Below are positions 18,567 to 27,400 of a stretch of DNA of 64,000 nt, one piece after another. The notes below the pieces were generated by a model. That model ran no database searches and was not told where the DNA came from. It saw nothing but the letters and a program-made list of their open reading frames with translations. Origin of the DNA: Neolewinella litorea (lineage in GTDB: Bacteria > Bacteroidota > Bacteroidia > Chitinophagales > Saprospiraceae); the NCBI RefSeq assembly GCF_004803465.1, contig NZ_SRSF01000001.1:496501-560500 (forward strand), read 5' to 3'. Position numbers and translations under genes: made by a program. Position 1 is the first letter of the stretch. Each line of letters begins with the position of its first letter.

Positions 18567-19613
18567 CTAGGTACCCAGCCCCGGTCGGCCGTTGGGGATA
18601 AGCACGCCACGGTCAAGCTGAAACAACTGACTGAAGGGATCAACCTTGAAATCAAGATGACCGTCCAGGTCCGCATAGGCGATGTTGGGTCGGCTCAGGG
18701 CGAAATGAAGACCGGCGGCAATACCAAGACCACATTCGTCCAGGCAGCCCACCATCACGTCGTTAGCCGCGGATTTCGCTACGCTGTTGATGTGCAGGGC
18801 GGGCCAGATTCCGCCTACCTTTTGCAACTTGATGTTGATCATGTCGGTGAGTTCGTGCTGCGTCAGTCGGAAGGCGTCGGCCAGGGTTTTCAGGCTTTCG
18901 TCGGCCATTACCGCAATCGGGGAATCGCGGGTCAGGGTTCCCATAACGGCTTCTTCCTTGATGCTGGTGGGCTGCTCCAGGATATCCACGCCGACCAACT
19001 GGGCGGCGCTGATGAAGTGCAGGGCCTGATCCAGGGTGTAACCCTGGTTCCCATCGAAGCGCAGTTTGATGTCGGGAAACTCCTTTCTGACCCTCCGGAC
19101 GCGGGCGATGTCTTCCTCGACGTCCAACCCGCCCTTGATTTTGATGATACCAAATCCTTGCGAAACGAATTCCTTTGCCTTGACCATCGTTTCCGCCACC
19201 GGCAGAATTCCGATCGTAATACTGGTGGCAATCCGATTGCGGTATCCCCCCAGGAATTGATAGAGCGGTACACCGGCCGCTTTGGCAACGAGATCGTAGA
19301 GCGCGCTGTCGACCATGGCCAAGGCCGAGCTCCGCAGTTGGCCTCGTAGATCCTCGACAATGCGGGCGTAGTGAAACGGCTTGGCGTTGAGGAGGGCTGG
19401 TACGATGATCTCACCGATCGCTCGTTCGACCTCCTCCGCCCGTTCGTTGGTTACTGCCATGTCCGGGGCGGCACAACCGAAGCCAATGAGGCCGGAATCC
19501 GTGACCAGGCGAAGGGCAAAGTTGGTCGCCTTTCCGATCGTTTCGTAAGCGATGGTATAGGGTTCGATCAACTCAAGATCGTAGCGCTCGTATTCAACGT
19601 GGGTAATCCGCAT
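18567..19613 (-). CDS. dgcA: Enolase-superfamily epimerase, DgcA-like (N-acetyl-D-Glu racemase / dipeptide epimerase)
   Basis: 348 residues. It has the muconate-lactonising/dipeptide-epimerase fold: an N-terminal capping domain followed by a barrel with K158-x-K160 in IIKIKGG, metal ligands D187 (RFDGNQG), E213 (ILEQP) and D238 (MADES), and a catalytic Lys near 262-265 (NIKLQKVGG). Alone it would be called an L-Ala-D/L-Glu epimerase. Its neighbour is a DUF1611/DgcN protein, and the DgcN-DgcA pair is known for converting D-glutamate via N-acetyl-D-Glu to N-acetyl-L-Glu, so I prefer that reading. The first 20 nt overlap the end of dgcN. The choice between dipeptide and N-acetyl-Glu substrate cannot be made from sequence here. 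Confidence 0.8.
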   Translation of the reverse strand: MRITHVEYERYDLELIEPYTIAYETIGKATNFALRLVTDSGLIGFGCAAPDMAVTNERAEEVERAIGEIIVPALLNAKPFHYARIVEDLRGQLRSSALAMVDSALYDLVAKAAGVPLYQFLGGYRNRIATSITIGILPVAETMVKAKEFVSQGFGIIKIKGGLDVEEDIARVRRVRKEFPDIKLRFDGNQGYTLDQALHFISAAQLVGVDILEQPTSIKEEAVMGTLTRDSPIAVMADESLKTLADAFRLTQHELTDMINIKLQKVGGIWPALHINSVAKSAANDVMVGCLDECGLGIAAGLHFALSRPNIAYADLDGHLDFKVDPFSQLFQLDRGVLIPNGRPGLGT

Positions 19614-20682
19614 GGCGGCGAAGGTACCGCGAAATCAGCTGCACGAGTTCACCGCTGCCGTGGGCCAGCACATCAAAACACGGCAAACCGGTTTCCTGGG
19701 TCACCTTGCGGCAGGCATTCTCGATTTCACCGGGAGCCAGTCCTTCGTGGTTTAGGGTTACGGCCAGCACCTCCCGTCCGGACACCACCTTGATGGCGTT
19801 GATCTGCTCCTGCAGAGGATGCAGTTTGTAGCCGGGAAAGCCATCGTATTCTTCCCGCGTGGGGGCGTGTTGCAGGATCACGTAGTCCGGACGTCCGGCG
19901 GCCAGGATCTCGAAACCGCCCGGGTAGGCGGGGTTCATCAGCGAACCCTGTCCCTCAATCACGATCGCATCGGGCTTCTCGTTGCGGTAGGCGCTGACCA
20001 CGGCGTGCTCGATCTCTCCTGAGACGAAATCGTTGATGCAGCTGTCCATGATCATGGAATACTTCGCCCCCTGCATCCAGCCCGTCTGTCCCGTCCCGAT
20101 CATTTCGGCGCGGTAGCCGGCGTCTTGGAGTCCATGGACAATGAGCCAGGCGGTGGTCCGCTTGCCGATCGCCGAATCGGTGCCCAGCACGGCCAATTTT
20201 AGGCAATCTACGGTCTCAATATCTCCGGTGAAGAAGTGAAGGTCGTCGCGGTCGGGAGTTTTTCTGACGTCGCGCACCTGCACCCCGTACCGCCGGGCGG
20301 CCTCCATCAGATTGGGGTCGTTGGAGATGAAATCGTGGAGTCCACTGTCGATATTCAGGCCAGCTTCGATGGCTTCCCTTACGGCCGTGCGACCGGCCTC
20401 GGGCAGGCGTCCGCCGTCCGGAGCCAGGCCGATTACGAAGTAACGGGGCTGCTCGGCAGACTGAGTGAGGGCATCCTGCAGGCAGGCAAATACCGGAATA
20501 CCATTGGGTTTGCCATCGAGAACGGCTCCGCTATCCTGACCGGCGTAGCGCCGGTCAATAATGCCCAGTACGCGGTAGCGCTTCGTGAAGCGCGCCAGTC
20601 CGTGGGCAGTTTTTCCGTTTGGGGTATTGAATGCGCCATCCGCGTATACGATGGCATTTCCGTCAAGGGGTTCGGGTTGCAT
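19594..20682 (-). CDS. dgcN: DUF1611 P-loop protein, DgcN-like N-acetyltransferase
   Basis: 362 residues with two domains: an N-terminal Rossmann-like part (RVLGIIDRRYAGQD, RYFVIGLAPDGGRLP) and a C-terminal P-loop domain with a Walker-A-like GTDSAIGKRTT and the later IVIEGQGSLMNPAYPGG block. This is the DUF1611 family. Members paired with an enolase-superfamily epimerase act as D-Glu N-acetyltransferases (DgcN). It starts 8 nt after the PLP enzyme and overlaps dgcA by 20 nt, so the three are translated from one message. The acetyl donor and substrate are inferred from the family. Confidence 0.8.
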   Translation of the reverse strand: MQPEPLDGNAIVYADGAFNTPNGKTAHGLARFTKRYRVLGIIDRRYAGQDSGAVLDGKPNGIPVFACLQDALTQSAEQPRYFVIGLAPDGGRLPEAGRTAVREAIEAGLNIDSGLHDFISNDPNLMEAARRYGVQVRDVRKTPDRDDLHFFTGDIETVDCLKLAVLGTDSAIGKRTTAWLIVHGLQDAGYRAEMIGTGQTGWMQGAKYSMIMDSCINDFVSGEIEHAVVSAYRNEKPDAIVIEGQGSLMNPAYPGGFEILAAGRPDYVILQHAPTREEYDGFPGYKLHPLQEQINAIKVVSGREVLAVTLNHEGLAPGEIENACRKVTQETGLPCFDVLAHGSGELVQLISRYLRRHADYPR

Positions 20683-20690
20683 AAATGAAT

Positions 20691-21743
20691 CTATCGTTTG
20701 GCGGTGAGTACCGCAACGCGCAAGGAATGTTCGGCTTCCGGTTGTTCGGAAAGTGCAATTAGGCCGGCGGTAGAGGCGGGCAGGACCTGTAGCGCTTCTT
20801 TCTGGCTCAGGTAAGTGGACATCCGCTTCATCTTCTGGTCTGACACGTGGTAGGCGTGACCCTTGCTGGCGTAGAGGGCATCCAGCGCTTCTTGTCCATC
20901 AAAGCTGTGCCAATTGATGAGCGGTTCGTTGATTTTCGTCTCGCGAATTTGCTCGGGCTTAAGGTCGATACAGCGCTTGCTTCCCGATAAGAAGGAGGTG
21001 ATGATCGGATTCTTATCGGTTGAGGAAGCGGCGATCATACGCGGCAGTCCTTTGATGTGCCCTTTGTCGTACAGGCGTTCGAATCCCTGAAAGATACCCG
21101 CAAGCAGGGTGCCGTTAGAAACCGGTACCGCCACCGTGGAGGGCAGTTGTCCCAAGCGGCCCACGATCTCGTCGGCTATGGACGAATAGGCACGCAGTTG
21201 CAGGTCGGTATTGCCGTTGCCCGGGTTGGCGTTGTACCATCCCAGGCGCTCGGCTTCATCGTTGCTGAAGCTTACGATGTCTTCGTAGGTGCCGGAGGGG
21301 CGGTGTATGCGGGCACCCAGACGCTCCATTTCCGCCAGGCGGTGCGTATGGTAACTGGCCGGCACGTAGATCTCGCAGTCGAGGCCGGCCAGCTGGGCGG
21401 CCAGGGCCACGGCAACGCCGTAGTTTCCGCAGGTAGCCAGGGCGACCGTATCGTGTCCCTCGATCAGGGCATCCTCAACGTGCGCGAAGGCGATCCGGTC
21501 CTTTTGGGTGCCAGTCGGGTTATCGCCTTCGAATTTCAGGTAAAGATGACGGTGGTTGAAGTCGCGCTCCAGACCCCGCGACCGCCGCAGCCAGGTATCG
21601 CCAATTTCGGAGGCAATGAGTTCCGAAAAGGCAGCGATCCGGTCCAGTTGCGGGGCGCTGCGGTCACTACTGATTTCTGCCAGGTTGCGGGCGTGTTGGG
21701 ATACGGTGTTACTGGCCGTTCGCACGGCGTCTCTTAAGGTCAT
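20691..21743 (-). CDS. PLP-dependent enzyme, threonine-synthase-like (fold type II)
   Basis: 350 residues from the ATG at 21743; the frame is open for 31 more codons upstream, but these look non-coding. Fold-type-II features: PLP Schiff-base lysine K81 in NPTGTQKDR, the cofactor-ring Asn in ATCGNYGVAVALA (N107), and a phosphate-binding loop VSNGTLLAG. It is shorter than threonine synthase and lacks its N-terminal domain, so the reaction could be a synthase, dehydratase, lyase or racemase on a hydroxy- or acidic amino acid. It is first in an operon with dgcN and dgcA, which suggests acidic or D-amino-acid chemistry (inference). Confidence 0.8.
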   Translation of the reverse strand: MTLRDAVRTASNTVSQHARNLAEISSDRSAPQLDRIAAFSELIASEIGDTWLRRSRGLERDFNHRHLYLKFEGDNPTGTQKDRIAFAHVEDALIEGHDTVALATCGNYGVAVALAAQLAGLDCEIYVPASYHTHRLAEMERLGARIHRPSGTYEDIVSFSNDEAERLGWYNANPGNGNTDLQLRAYSSIADEIVGRLGQLPSTVAVPVSNGTLLAGIFQGFERLYDKGHIKGLPRMIAASSTDKNPIITSFLSGSKRCIDLKPEQIRETKINEPLINWHSFDGQEALDALYASKGHAYHVSDQKMKRMSTYLSQKEALQVLPASTAGLIALSEQPEAEHSLRVAVLTAKR

Positions 21744-22071
21744 AGGGGGTATGGATCTGGCAGTTGAAACGGTACGGCAACGGGAGGGTTGGACCATCGG
21801 ACGGGAATGTGGCCTCGTTCGCCACGAATGGGCCATCGGCGGGCACCAAAGGGGTGCTGAACGGGTAGATTGCGCAACGCCGGGGGAAGATCCACTACGG
21901 TTTAAAGCTTTTCACGTAAGGAAAACATCGGGCGGGCCCTCAGGTTCTGGCGCGCGTAATGTTATGCGGGCACAGGTTAAGGGTGTTGCCAGGGACCGTC
22001 ATACAGGGTATACAGCGCCCTGGACTTACAAAATGGAGGAGATCGGCTATCTTACCTGAAATGAATCCCGT
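21744..22071 (+). promoter_or_regulatory. Divergent gap with a -7 box for the dienelactone hydrolase gene
   Basis: No gene is visible. On the plus strand TATCTTAC at 22048-22055 resembles a -7 box and would give a leader of about 12 nt for the ATG at 22072. No clear box was found for the PLP gene on the minus strand. Confidence 0.4.
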
Positions 22072-22962
22072 ATGGCCAAGATCGACAAAAAATCCCTCGA
22101 CCCTGAAGTGTATCGCCTCTTCGACCGCTACGTGCACAGTCATCTCGAGCGGCGCGAATTTATGGAGCGCCTGGGTGCTTTCGCCGTGGGCGGACTCACG
22201 GTGAAGGGCATCCTGGATTTTCTCCAGCCGAAATACACCACCGCCGTGCAGGTAAGCGCGGCCGATCCGCGTATTGAAGGGGAGTACATCACCTACCCTT
22301 CCCCTAAGGGAGGGGGAGGGATCCGCGCCCTGCTCGTCCGGCCGGCTGCAGGTCAGGAAACGCGCCCCGGCGGCGTACTGGTGGTACACGAAAACCGGGG
22401 CCTCAACCCCTACATTGAGGACGTGGCTCGCCGTGCGGCTTTGGCCGGATTCGTTACCCTGGCCCCCGATGCGCTGAGCCCACTGGGGGGTTATCCGGGA
22501 AACGACGACGATGGGCGTGAACTGCAGCGGCAGCGAGACCGCGACGAAATGCTCGAAGACTTCATCGCCGGCTATGAATACCTGCGGTCCCTGCCAGACA
22601 GCAACGGAAAGGTAGGCGTGGTAGGTTTCTGCTTCGGCGGCAGCATTGCCAATCATATGGCAGTACGGTTACCCGAGCTGGCCGCCTCCGTTCCCTTTTA
22701 CGGCGGACAGCCACCCCTGGAAGAGGTCCCCAAAATTGTGACACCACTTATGCTGCAGTACGCCGCTCTCGACGAGCGGGTGAATGCCGGATGGCCCGAT
22801 TACGCGCGGGCATTATTGGAACACGGGAAGCAACATTCCGCTCACGTATACGCCGACGTCCAGCACGGTTTTCACAACGACACTACCCCGAGGTACGACG
22901 AGTCAGCCGCCAAGCTGGCCTGGGAGCGCACGGTAGATTTCTTCACCCATTATCTGAGTTGA
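22072..22962 (+). CDS. Dienelactone hydrolase family alpha/beta-hydrolase
   Basis: 296 residues. The dienelactone hydrolase triad is present: C187 in GFCFGGS, D234 in AALDERV and H265 in VQHGFHND. The VVHENRGLNPYIEDVARR block after the first strands is typical of the family. The first 60 residues include RREFMERLGAFAVGGLTVKGILDFL, which resembles a degraded twin-arginine or hydrophobic anchor (shown in part: RREFMERLGAFAVGG), so the enzyme may be exported; this is uncertain. It hydrolyses an ester or lactone; the substrate is unknown. It stands as a single gene and converges on the arrestin-like gene with a 49-bp gap. Confidence 0.85.
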   Translation: MAKIDKKSLDPEVYRLFDRYVHSHLERREFMERLGAFAVGGLTVKGILDFLQPKYTTAVQVSAADPRIEGEYITYPSPKGGGGIRALLVRPAAGQETRPGGVLVVHENRGLNPYIEDVARRAALAGFVTLAPDALSPLGGYPGNDDDGRELQRQRDRDEMLEDFIAGYEYLRSLPDSNGKVGVVGFCFGGSIANHMAVRLPELAASVPFYGGQPPLEEVPKIVTPLMLQYAALDERVNAGWPDYARALLEHGKQHSAHVYADVQHGFHNDTTPRYDESAAKLAWERTVDFFTHYLS

Positions 22963-23011
22963 ACCACCGGGACGGCCGCTGCGGCTTTTCACGGCACCTG
23001 CGACCGCGGCC

Positions 23012-23476
23012 TTACTGATTCAGGATCTGCTTGTCGAAAGGATTGAGGCCCACGCCCTGGACCTGCGCCTCGGCCTCAATGCGGTACTCGCTGTTGACGT
23101 TGCGCAGTTTCTTGGCCGCCCAGGCGAGGCCGCCAAAAATGGGATTGCGGCTGCCGAATTCGTCGACCGGGGAAGCCACAGGCTGAAAAAAGAGCCGGAA
23201 ATTGATCTCCACGGGCACCCCCTCGGCGGGCACCTCGACCAGGTCGGTAATGACCTGCCGCCCAAGCTCGTATTCGTCTACCAGTTGCGAATCTTCCCGC
23301 CCCCGGGAGTATTTCTCGACCATGACGATCTTGATGGCCGTAACCGTCTGTGCGTGCTTGCTGGTCAGACGGACGCGTCCGGACAGGCTCCCCATCCGCG
23401 GATCGAAGTCTGGCGACAACACCAGTTCCAGCTTTACGCCTTCGATCCCCAACCATTGTTTTACTTTACCTAGCAT
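23012..23476 (-). CDS. Small beta-rich protein, possibly arrestin-like/Spo0M-like
   Basis: 154 residues, no signal peptide. It opens MLGKVKQWLGIEGVKLEL and continues as alternating strands: SLSGRVRLTSKHAQTVTAIK, VMVEKYSRGR, and PVEINFRLFF. This is the layout of the N-terminal arrestin-like sandwich of Spo0M (SpoOM) proteins, but at half their length. Assignment is tentative. It diverges from the DUF58 gene with 75 bp between starts. A TAACTTCG box ends 4 nt before its ATG. Confidence 0.6.
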   Translation of the reverse strand: MLGKVKQWLGIEGVKLELVLSPDFDPRMGSLSGRVRLTSKHAQTVTAIKIVMVEKYSRGREDSQLVDEYELGRQVITDLVEVPAEGVPVEINFRLFFQPVASPVDEFGSRNPIFGGLAWAAKKLRNVNSEYRIEAEAQVQGVGLNPFDKQILNQ

Positions 23477-23480
23477 ACGC

Positions 23481-23488
23481 CGAAGTTA
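23481..23488 (-). promoter_or_regulatory. -7-like box TAACTTCG of the arrestin-like gene
   Basis: Read on the minus strand it ends 4 nt before the ATG at 23476, which predicts a leaderless transcript. On the opposite strand a weaker TAAGTTAG (23541-23548) sits 3 nt before the DUF58 start. Confidence 0.4.
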
Positions 23489-23551
23489 GTACGATAACCG
23501 ATTCGCTTCCGTTGTATTCGACAAACGCCGCCCGGCCCGATAAGTTAGACT

Positions 23552-24478
23552 ATGCAGCTCATTACCAACGAACAGGTCCGCAACCTTGGCAACCTCGAAC
23601 TTCTGGCCCGGCAGGTGGTGGAAGGTTTTATCATCGGGCTGCACAAAAGCCCCTTCCACGGTTTCAGCGTTGAATTCGCCGAGCACCGGATCTACAATCA
23701 GGGCGAGCCTACCCGAAACATCGACTGGAAGGTGTTCGCGCGCACCGACAAGATGTACACCAAGCGGTACGAGGAAGAGACCAACCTGCGGTGCCAGATC
23801 GTGGTCGACAGCAGCTCCAGCATGTACTTCCCGGAAGTGAGCGACCGCAGTGCCGACCACGTGAATAAGATTCGCTTTTCCGCCCTCGCCGCCGCCAGTC
23901 TTATGAACCTGCTGATGAAGCAACGCGACGCCTTTGGGCTCACCTTCTTCAACGAAGGCGTCGACCTGCACACGCGCCCTAAATCGAGCACCACGCATTA
24001 CCGGTTGATGCTCACTTATCTGCAGCAACTGATCGACCGGCCTACCCACGACATCCGCACCAGCACCGCCGCGGCCCTACACCAGATTGCCGACAGCATT
24101 CACCGCCGCTCTTTGGTCATCTTGTTCAGCGATATGTTCGACGAGACCGAGCGGGAGGATGAGGTTTTCGCCGCCCTGCAACACCTCAAGCACGCCAAGC
24201 ATGAGGTCGTACTCTTCCACACGGTCGACACCAGTAAGGAGATCAATTTCGAGTTCGAAAACCGCCCCTACGAGTTTATCGACATGGAGAGCGGCGAACG
24301 CATCAAACTGCAGCCGCAGCAGGTGCGGGAATACTACGTAGAACAGGTGGCCGCGTACCAGGAGCGCCTGCGCCTGAAGTGCCTGCAGTACCGCATCGAC
24401 TACGTGGAGGCCGACATTCAGGCCGGCTTCCGGCCTATCCTGCAGCAATATCTCGTGAAACGGGCCCGGATGCGCTAG
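23552..24478 (+). CDS. DUF58 domain protein (VWA-like)
   Basis: 308 residues, no signal peptide. The DUF58 signature is clear: EHRIYNQGEPTRNIDWKVFA followed by RYEEETNLRCQIVVDSSSSM, the latter resembling a VWA MIDAS site (DSSSS). DUF58 proteins usually sit beside a MoxR AAA+ ATPase; none is in this window, so the gene is separated from that partner if it exists. Its stop TAG shares the palindrome CTAG with the stop of the converging giant gene. Function in Bacteroidota is not settled; a role in envelope or stress-protein assembly is usually proposed. Confidence 0.88.
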   Translation: MQLITNEQVRNLGNLELLARQVVEGFIIGLHKSPFHGFSVEFAEHRIYNQGEPTRNIDWKVFARTDKMYTKRYEEETNLRCQIVVDSSSSMYFPEVSDRSADHVNKIRFSALAAASLMNLLMKQRDAFGLTFFNEGVDLHTRPKSSTTHYRLMLTYLQQLIDRPTHDIRTSTAAALHQIADSIHRRSLVILFSDMFDETEREDEVFAALQHLKHAKHEVVLFHTVDTSKEINFEFENRPYEFIDMESGERIKLQPQQVREYYVEQVAAYQERLRLKCLQYRIDYVEADIQAGFRPILQQYLVKRARMR

Positions 24479-27400
24479 TTATCTGACCCGAAGGCCGCCT
24501 GCACACGCCGAAGGAAGGTCTGGGCCGTGCCGGGGGTCACTTCCAGGATCTCGTAGGTCAGTCCGTCCTCCATTTCCAGGACCAGATCTTTGGGCTTGGT
24601 TTCGCGCAAGGCGTTCATGAAGGCGTTGTTGTTGCTCACCACGTTCAGGATCCCGTCCTTGAAGCCGAAAAAGTAGTAGGTTTCACTCGGCGATTTGATG
24701 AACAGGTAGAGTCGGTCGTCGCCGCCGGTAGTCATCTTCACTTCCAGGTAGGACTCAAATCGGCGGCTGATCGGTTTCCCGGCTACGGAGGCCAGTCCGT
24801 TCAGCGGCTGTGTACTCACAAATGACTGGTAGTCGGTATTCCACCGAAGCTTCATGTCACTGAACAGGAAGGTATGGCGGTTCACCGCGGGTGCCAGGTC
24901 CATGGCGTCGGCCGAAAGGCCGGCAATGGCGCGCTCCCGGTCGGGTCCGGCCGGAAAGAGGTTCGCGATGCCGGCGGTGGCAAAGGGTATCCGCTGGTTG
25001 ATGCCCAGCTGGGGCGCGCTGTAGGCACCGGATACGAGATCATTGGTCATGATGGCTACGAGCGGCGCGGGCAAGATCAGGTCAATGGCCGCCATGACTT
25101 CTGCGTTGGTCTCCGGATAACGCTCCTCCTCGGGCGCGGCCACGCTCAGCTTCAGTTCGGTGACGTCGGTGGCAGGGGCCTCCTCGGTTTCTTCTTCCAG
25201 GAGGAACATGTTGTCGGTCAGCGTGCCGCCCTCGCCTTCCGCCGCCGTTGAATCAGAGGTTTCGGTCGTAGTCTCGTTGATGGCTACTTCCGGCTCGGCT
25301 TCGGGTTGAAACTGTTCGGGAAGTTGCATCGAAATCGTGCCGTAGGTTTTCATGGCGATGTACTTCAGCCGTCCGCCAATTCCGAGCAGGCCGTCGCCGC
25401 TGACGGTACCCGTGGCGTGATCAAAAACCATCAGGTTACCTTCCACCGAAGCCGGATCGTTGATCCGCACGGAATCGCCGAAGAGGAAGGCATCCCGGTC
25501 TTCGTCGTAAGTGAAGACGCCCGCGGCATCCAAGATGGGGTGATCGACGCGACGGTCGGGTGTGCGGATCATTGCCGGGTAGACGTGCCGGTCCGGCTTA
25601 CTGAGGTAGAAGCCCGTGTAAAGCGGTTTGCCGCTCGGATCCAGGACACCTTCGGTCTTGAGCACGAGATTGTTCTTGTCGCCCTCACTCTGGACGACGA
25701 ACCACTCGGCGGCGGGAAGTTTCTCAGCCTCAATGCGAGCGAAACCGTCGAAAGCCAGTTCCTTGCTGCCGGCATCCAGTTCTATGGTACCGTAGAATCG
25801 GGTCTTGTCGTCGATATAAAATTCCGTTTCCTCCGGGATCTCCCCCTTTGCGCGGGTAGCAGTAGCTTTCTCGGATCGTAGGCCCATACCTACGCGGGTG
25901 CCGACGATATCCTGCAGTTCCACTTCCTGCTCGTGGTCCCCGACGTTGTACTGGTAGAAGCCGGAGGCCGTGTATTCCTTCCGTCCGGCGATGTCGACGG
26001 TGGCGCGGTTGATGACGTGGTACTGATTCAGGGTGTCGGCGATGATGCGCGCGTTGGTCAGCTGCGCCACCTTGCCCCCCGAGCGCACTACAATCGCGCT
26101 GTCACCGGGGATGATGCGTGCGTCGGCGCTCACGATGTAGGGTACCCCTCCCACCTCCAGTTGCCCCTCGAGGGTGTTGTAGACGGCTGTATTGCCGGTG
26201 AATGTGAGGGTGTCCTGATCGGGATTGATACTTGTGAAGCGATCCTTTCCCTCCCCGGTATTGAACTTGATCTCTCCCCCTGCCATGTCCCAGGCGAAAC
26301 GGTCGCTGCTCGTCTTGAACTGGATATAGGGCATTTCCGTGCTCTGCTCCGTGCCGTTGTTGCGAAACTCCGCCGTACTCCGATCAAAATCAAAGGCTCC
26401 GGACACATTCGTAGTGGTCAGGGCGATGCCACCCTCCCCGTCGAGGCTCTTGATGTTTACGGTGGCCGTATCGACGTTGACGGTCTTGGTCCCAAAGCGA
26501 AAATCGGCGCTGGCCACTTCAGCCTGCGACCATTCCAGGGTACCGCCTCCCCGCAGTGCCTTTGGCTGTAGTACCAGTGAACCGTCAAAACGGTGGTCAC
26601 CCGTACCAAACAGATTAAAAGTACCGCCGTCCCGGGGCGTAACTACCAGGGAATCGCCGTAGGGCCTGAAGGTCACATTGACTTCCTGCCCCACCACTTG
26701 GGGGACGGGGCGGGCGGGGTCGGTGCTTTCCTGCAGCACGAAGGACTGGGCTACGGTGGTGGCGCTGTCCACTCCGAAGACAATTTCCGGACTGGTAATT
26801 TCCGCCTCCAGGTAGCGGAAGGTACCGTTTCCGACCAGACCGCTGTTGTTGAGGGTGACCTCACCGGTGTACGTGCCGCGATCGCCGTAGGCCATTTGTC
26901 CGACCGAGTCGGTAGAGGTGACGAAGCCCAGGCTACCGTCTTCCTGTACGCTAAGCGTGCGCGCCATGCGCGGAAAGATGCCTCCGCTTACCAGTTCGCC
27001 CTTTAGTCCCAGACCGGATTCGGTAAGACTGTCCAGGTTATTCAGGCTGAACGGTACCAATTCGAAATAAAAGCTGTCGCGCGAATACAGGGAGGCGGTG
27101 TCGGCCTGGTCGTAATAGATGTACGAGGGTCCCCGAGTCTGAATGCTGGGGAAATATCCGATATTTTCGGAACCGCTTTTGTTCTTTGGGGCATCCAGGA
27201 GTACGTAGCCGCTGACGTTTTCAATTCGGCTGGCGGTGGAAAGACGTTGCACCCCATCCTTGATCTCCCCCCCCTCGGGAAGGAAGAGGTCGATGTACTT
27301 AACCGAATCGAACTGAATGTAATACGGCTCGTACTTAAAGTGAAAGTCGCTCCCACTCAGGATCGCCCCGCCGGCGTAAACCTGTCCGCCAAAATCAAGG

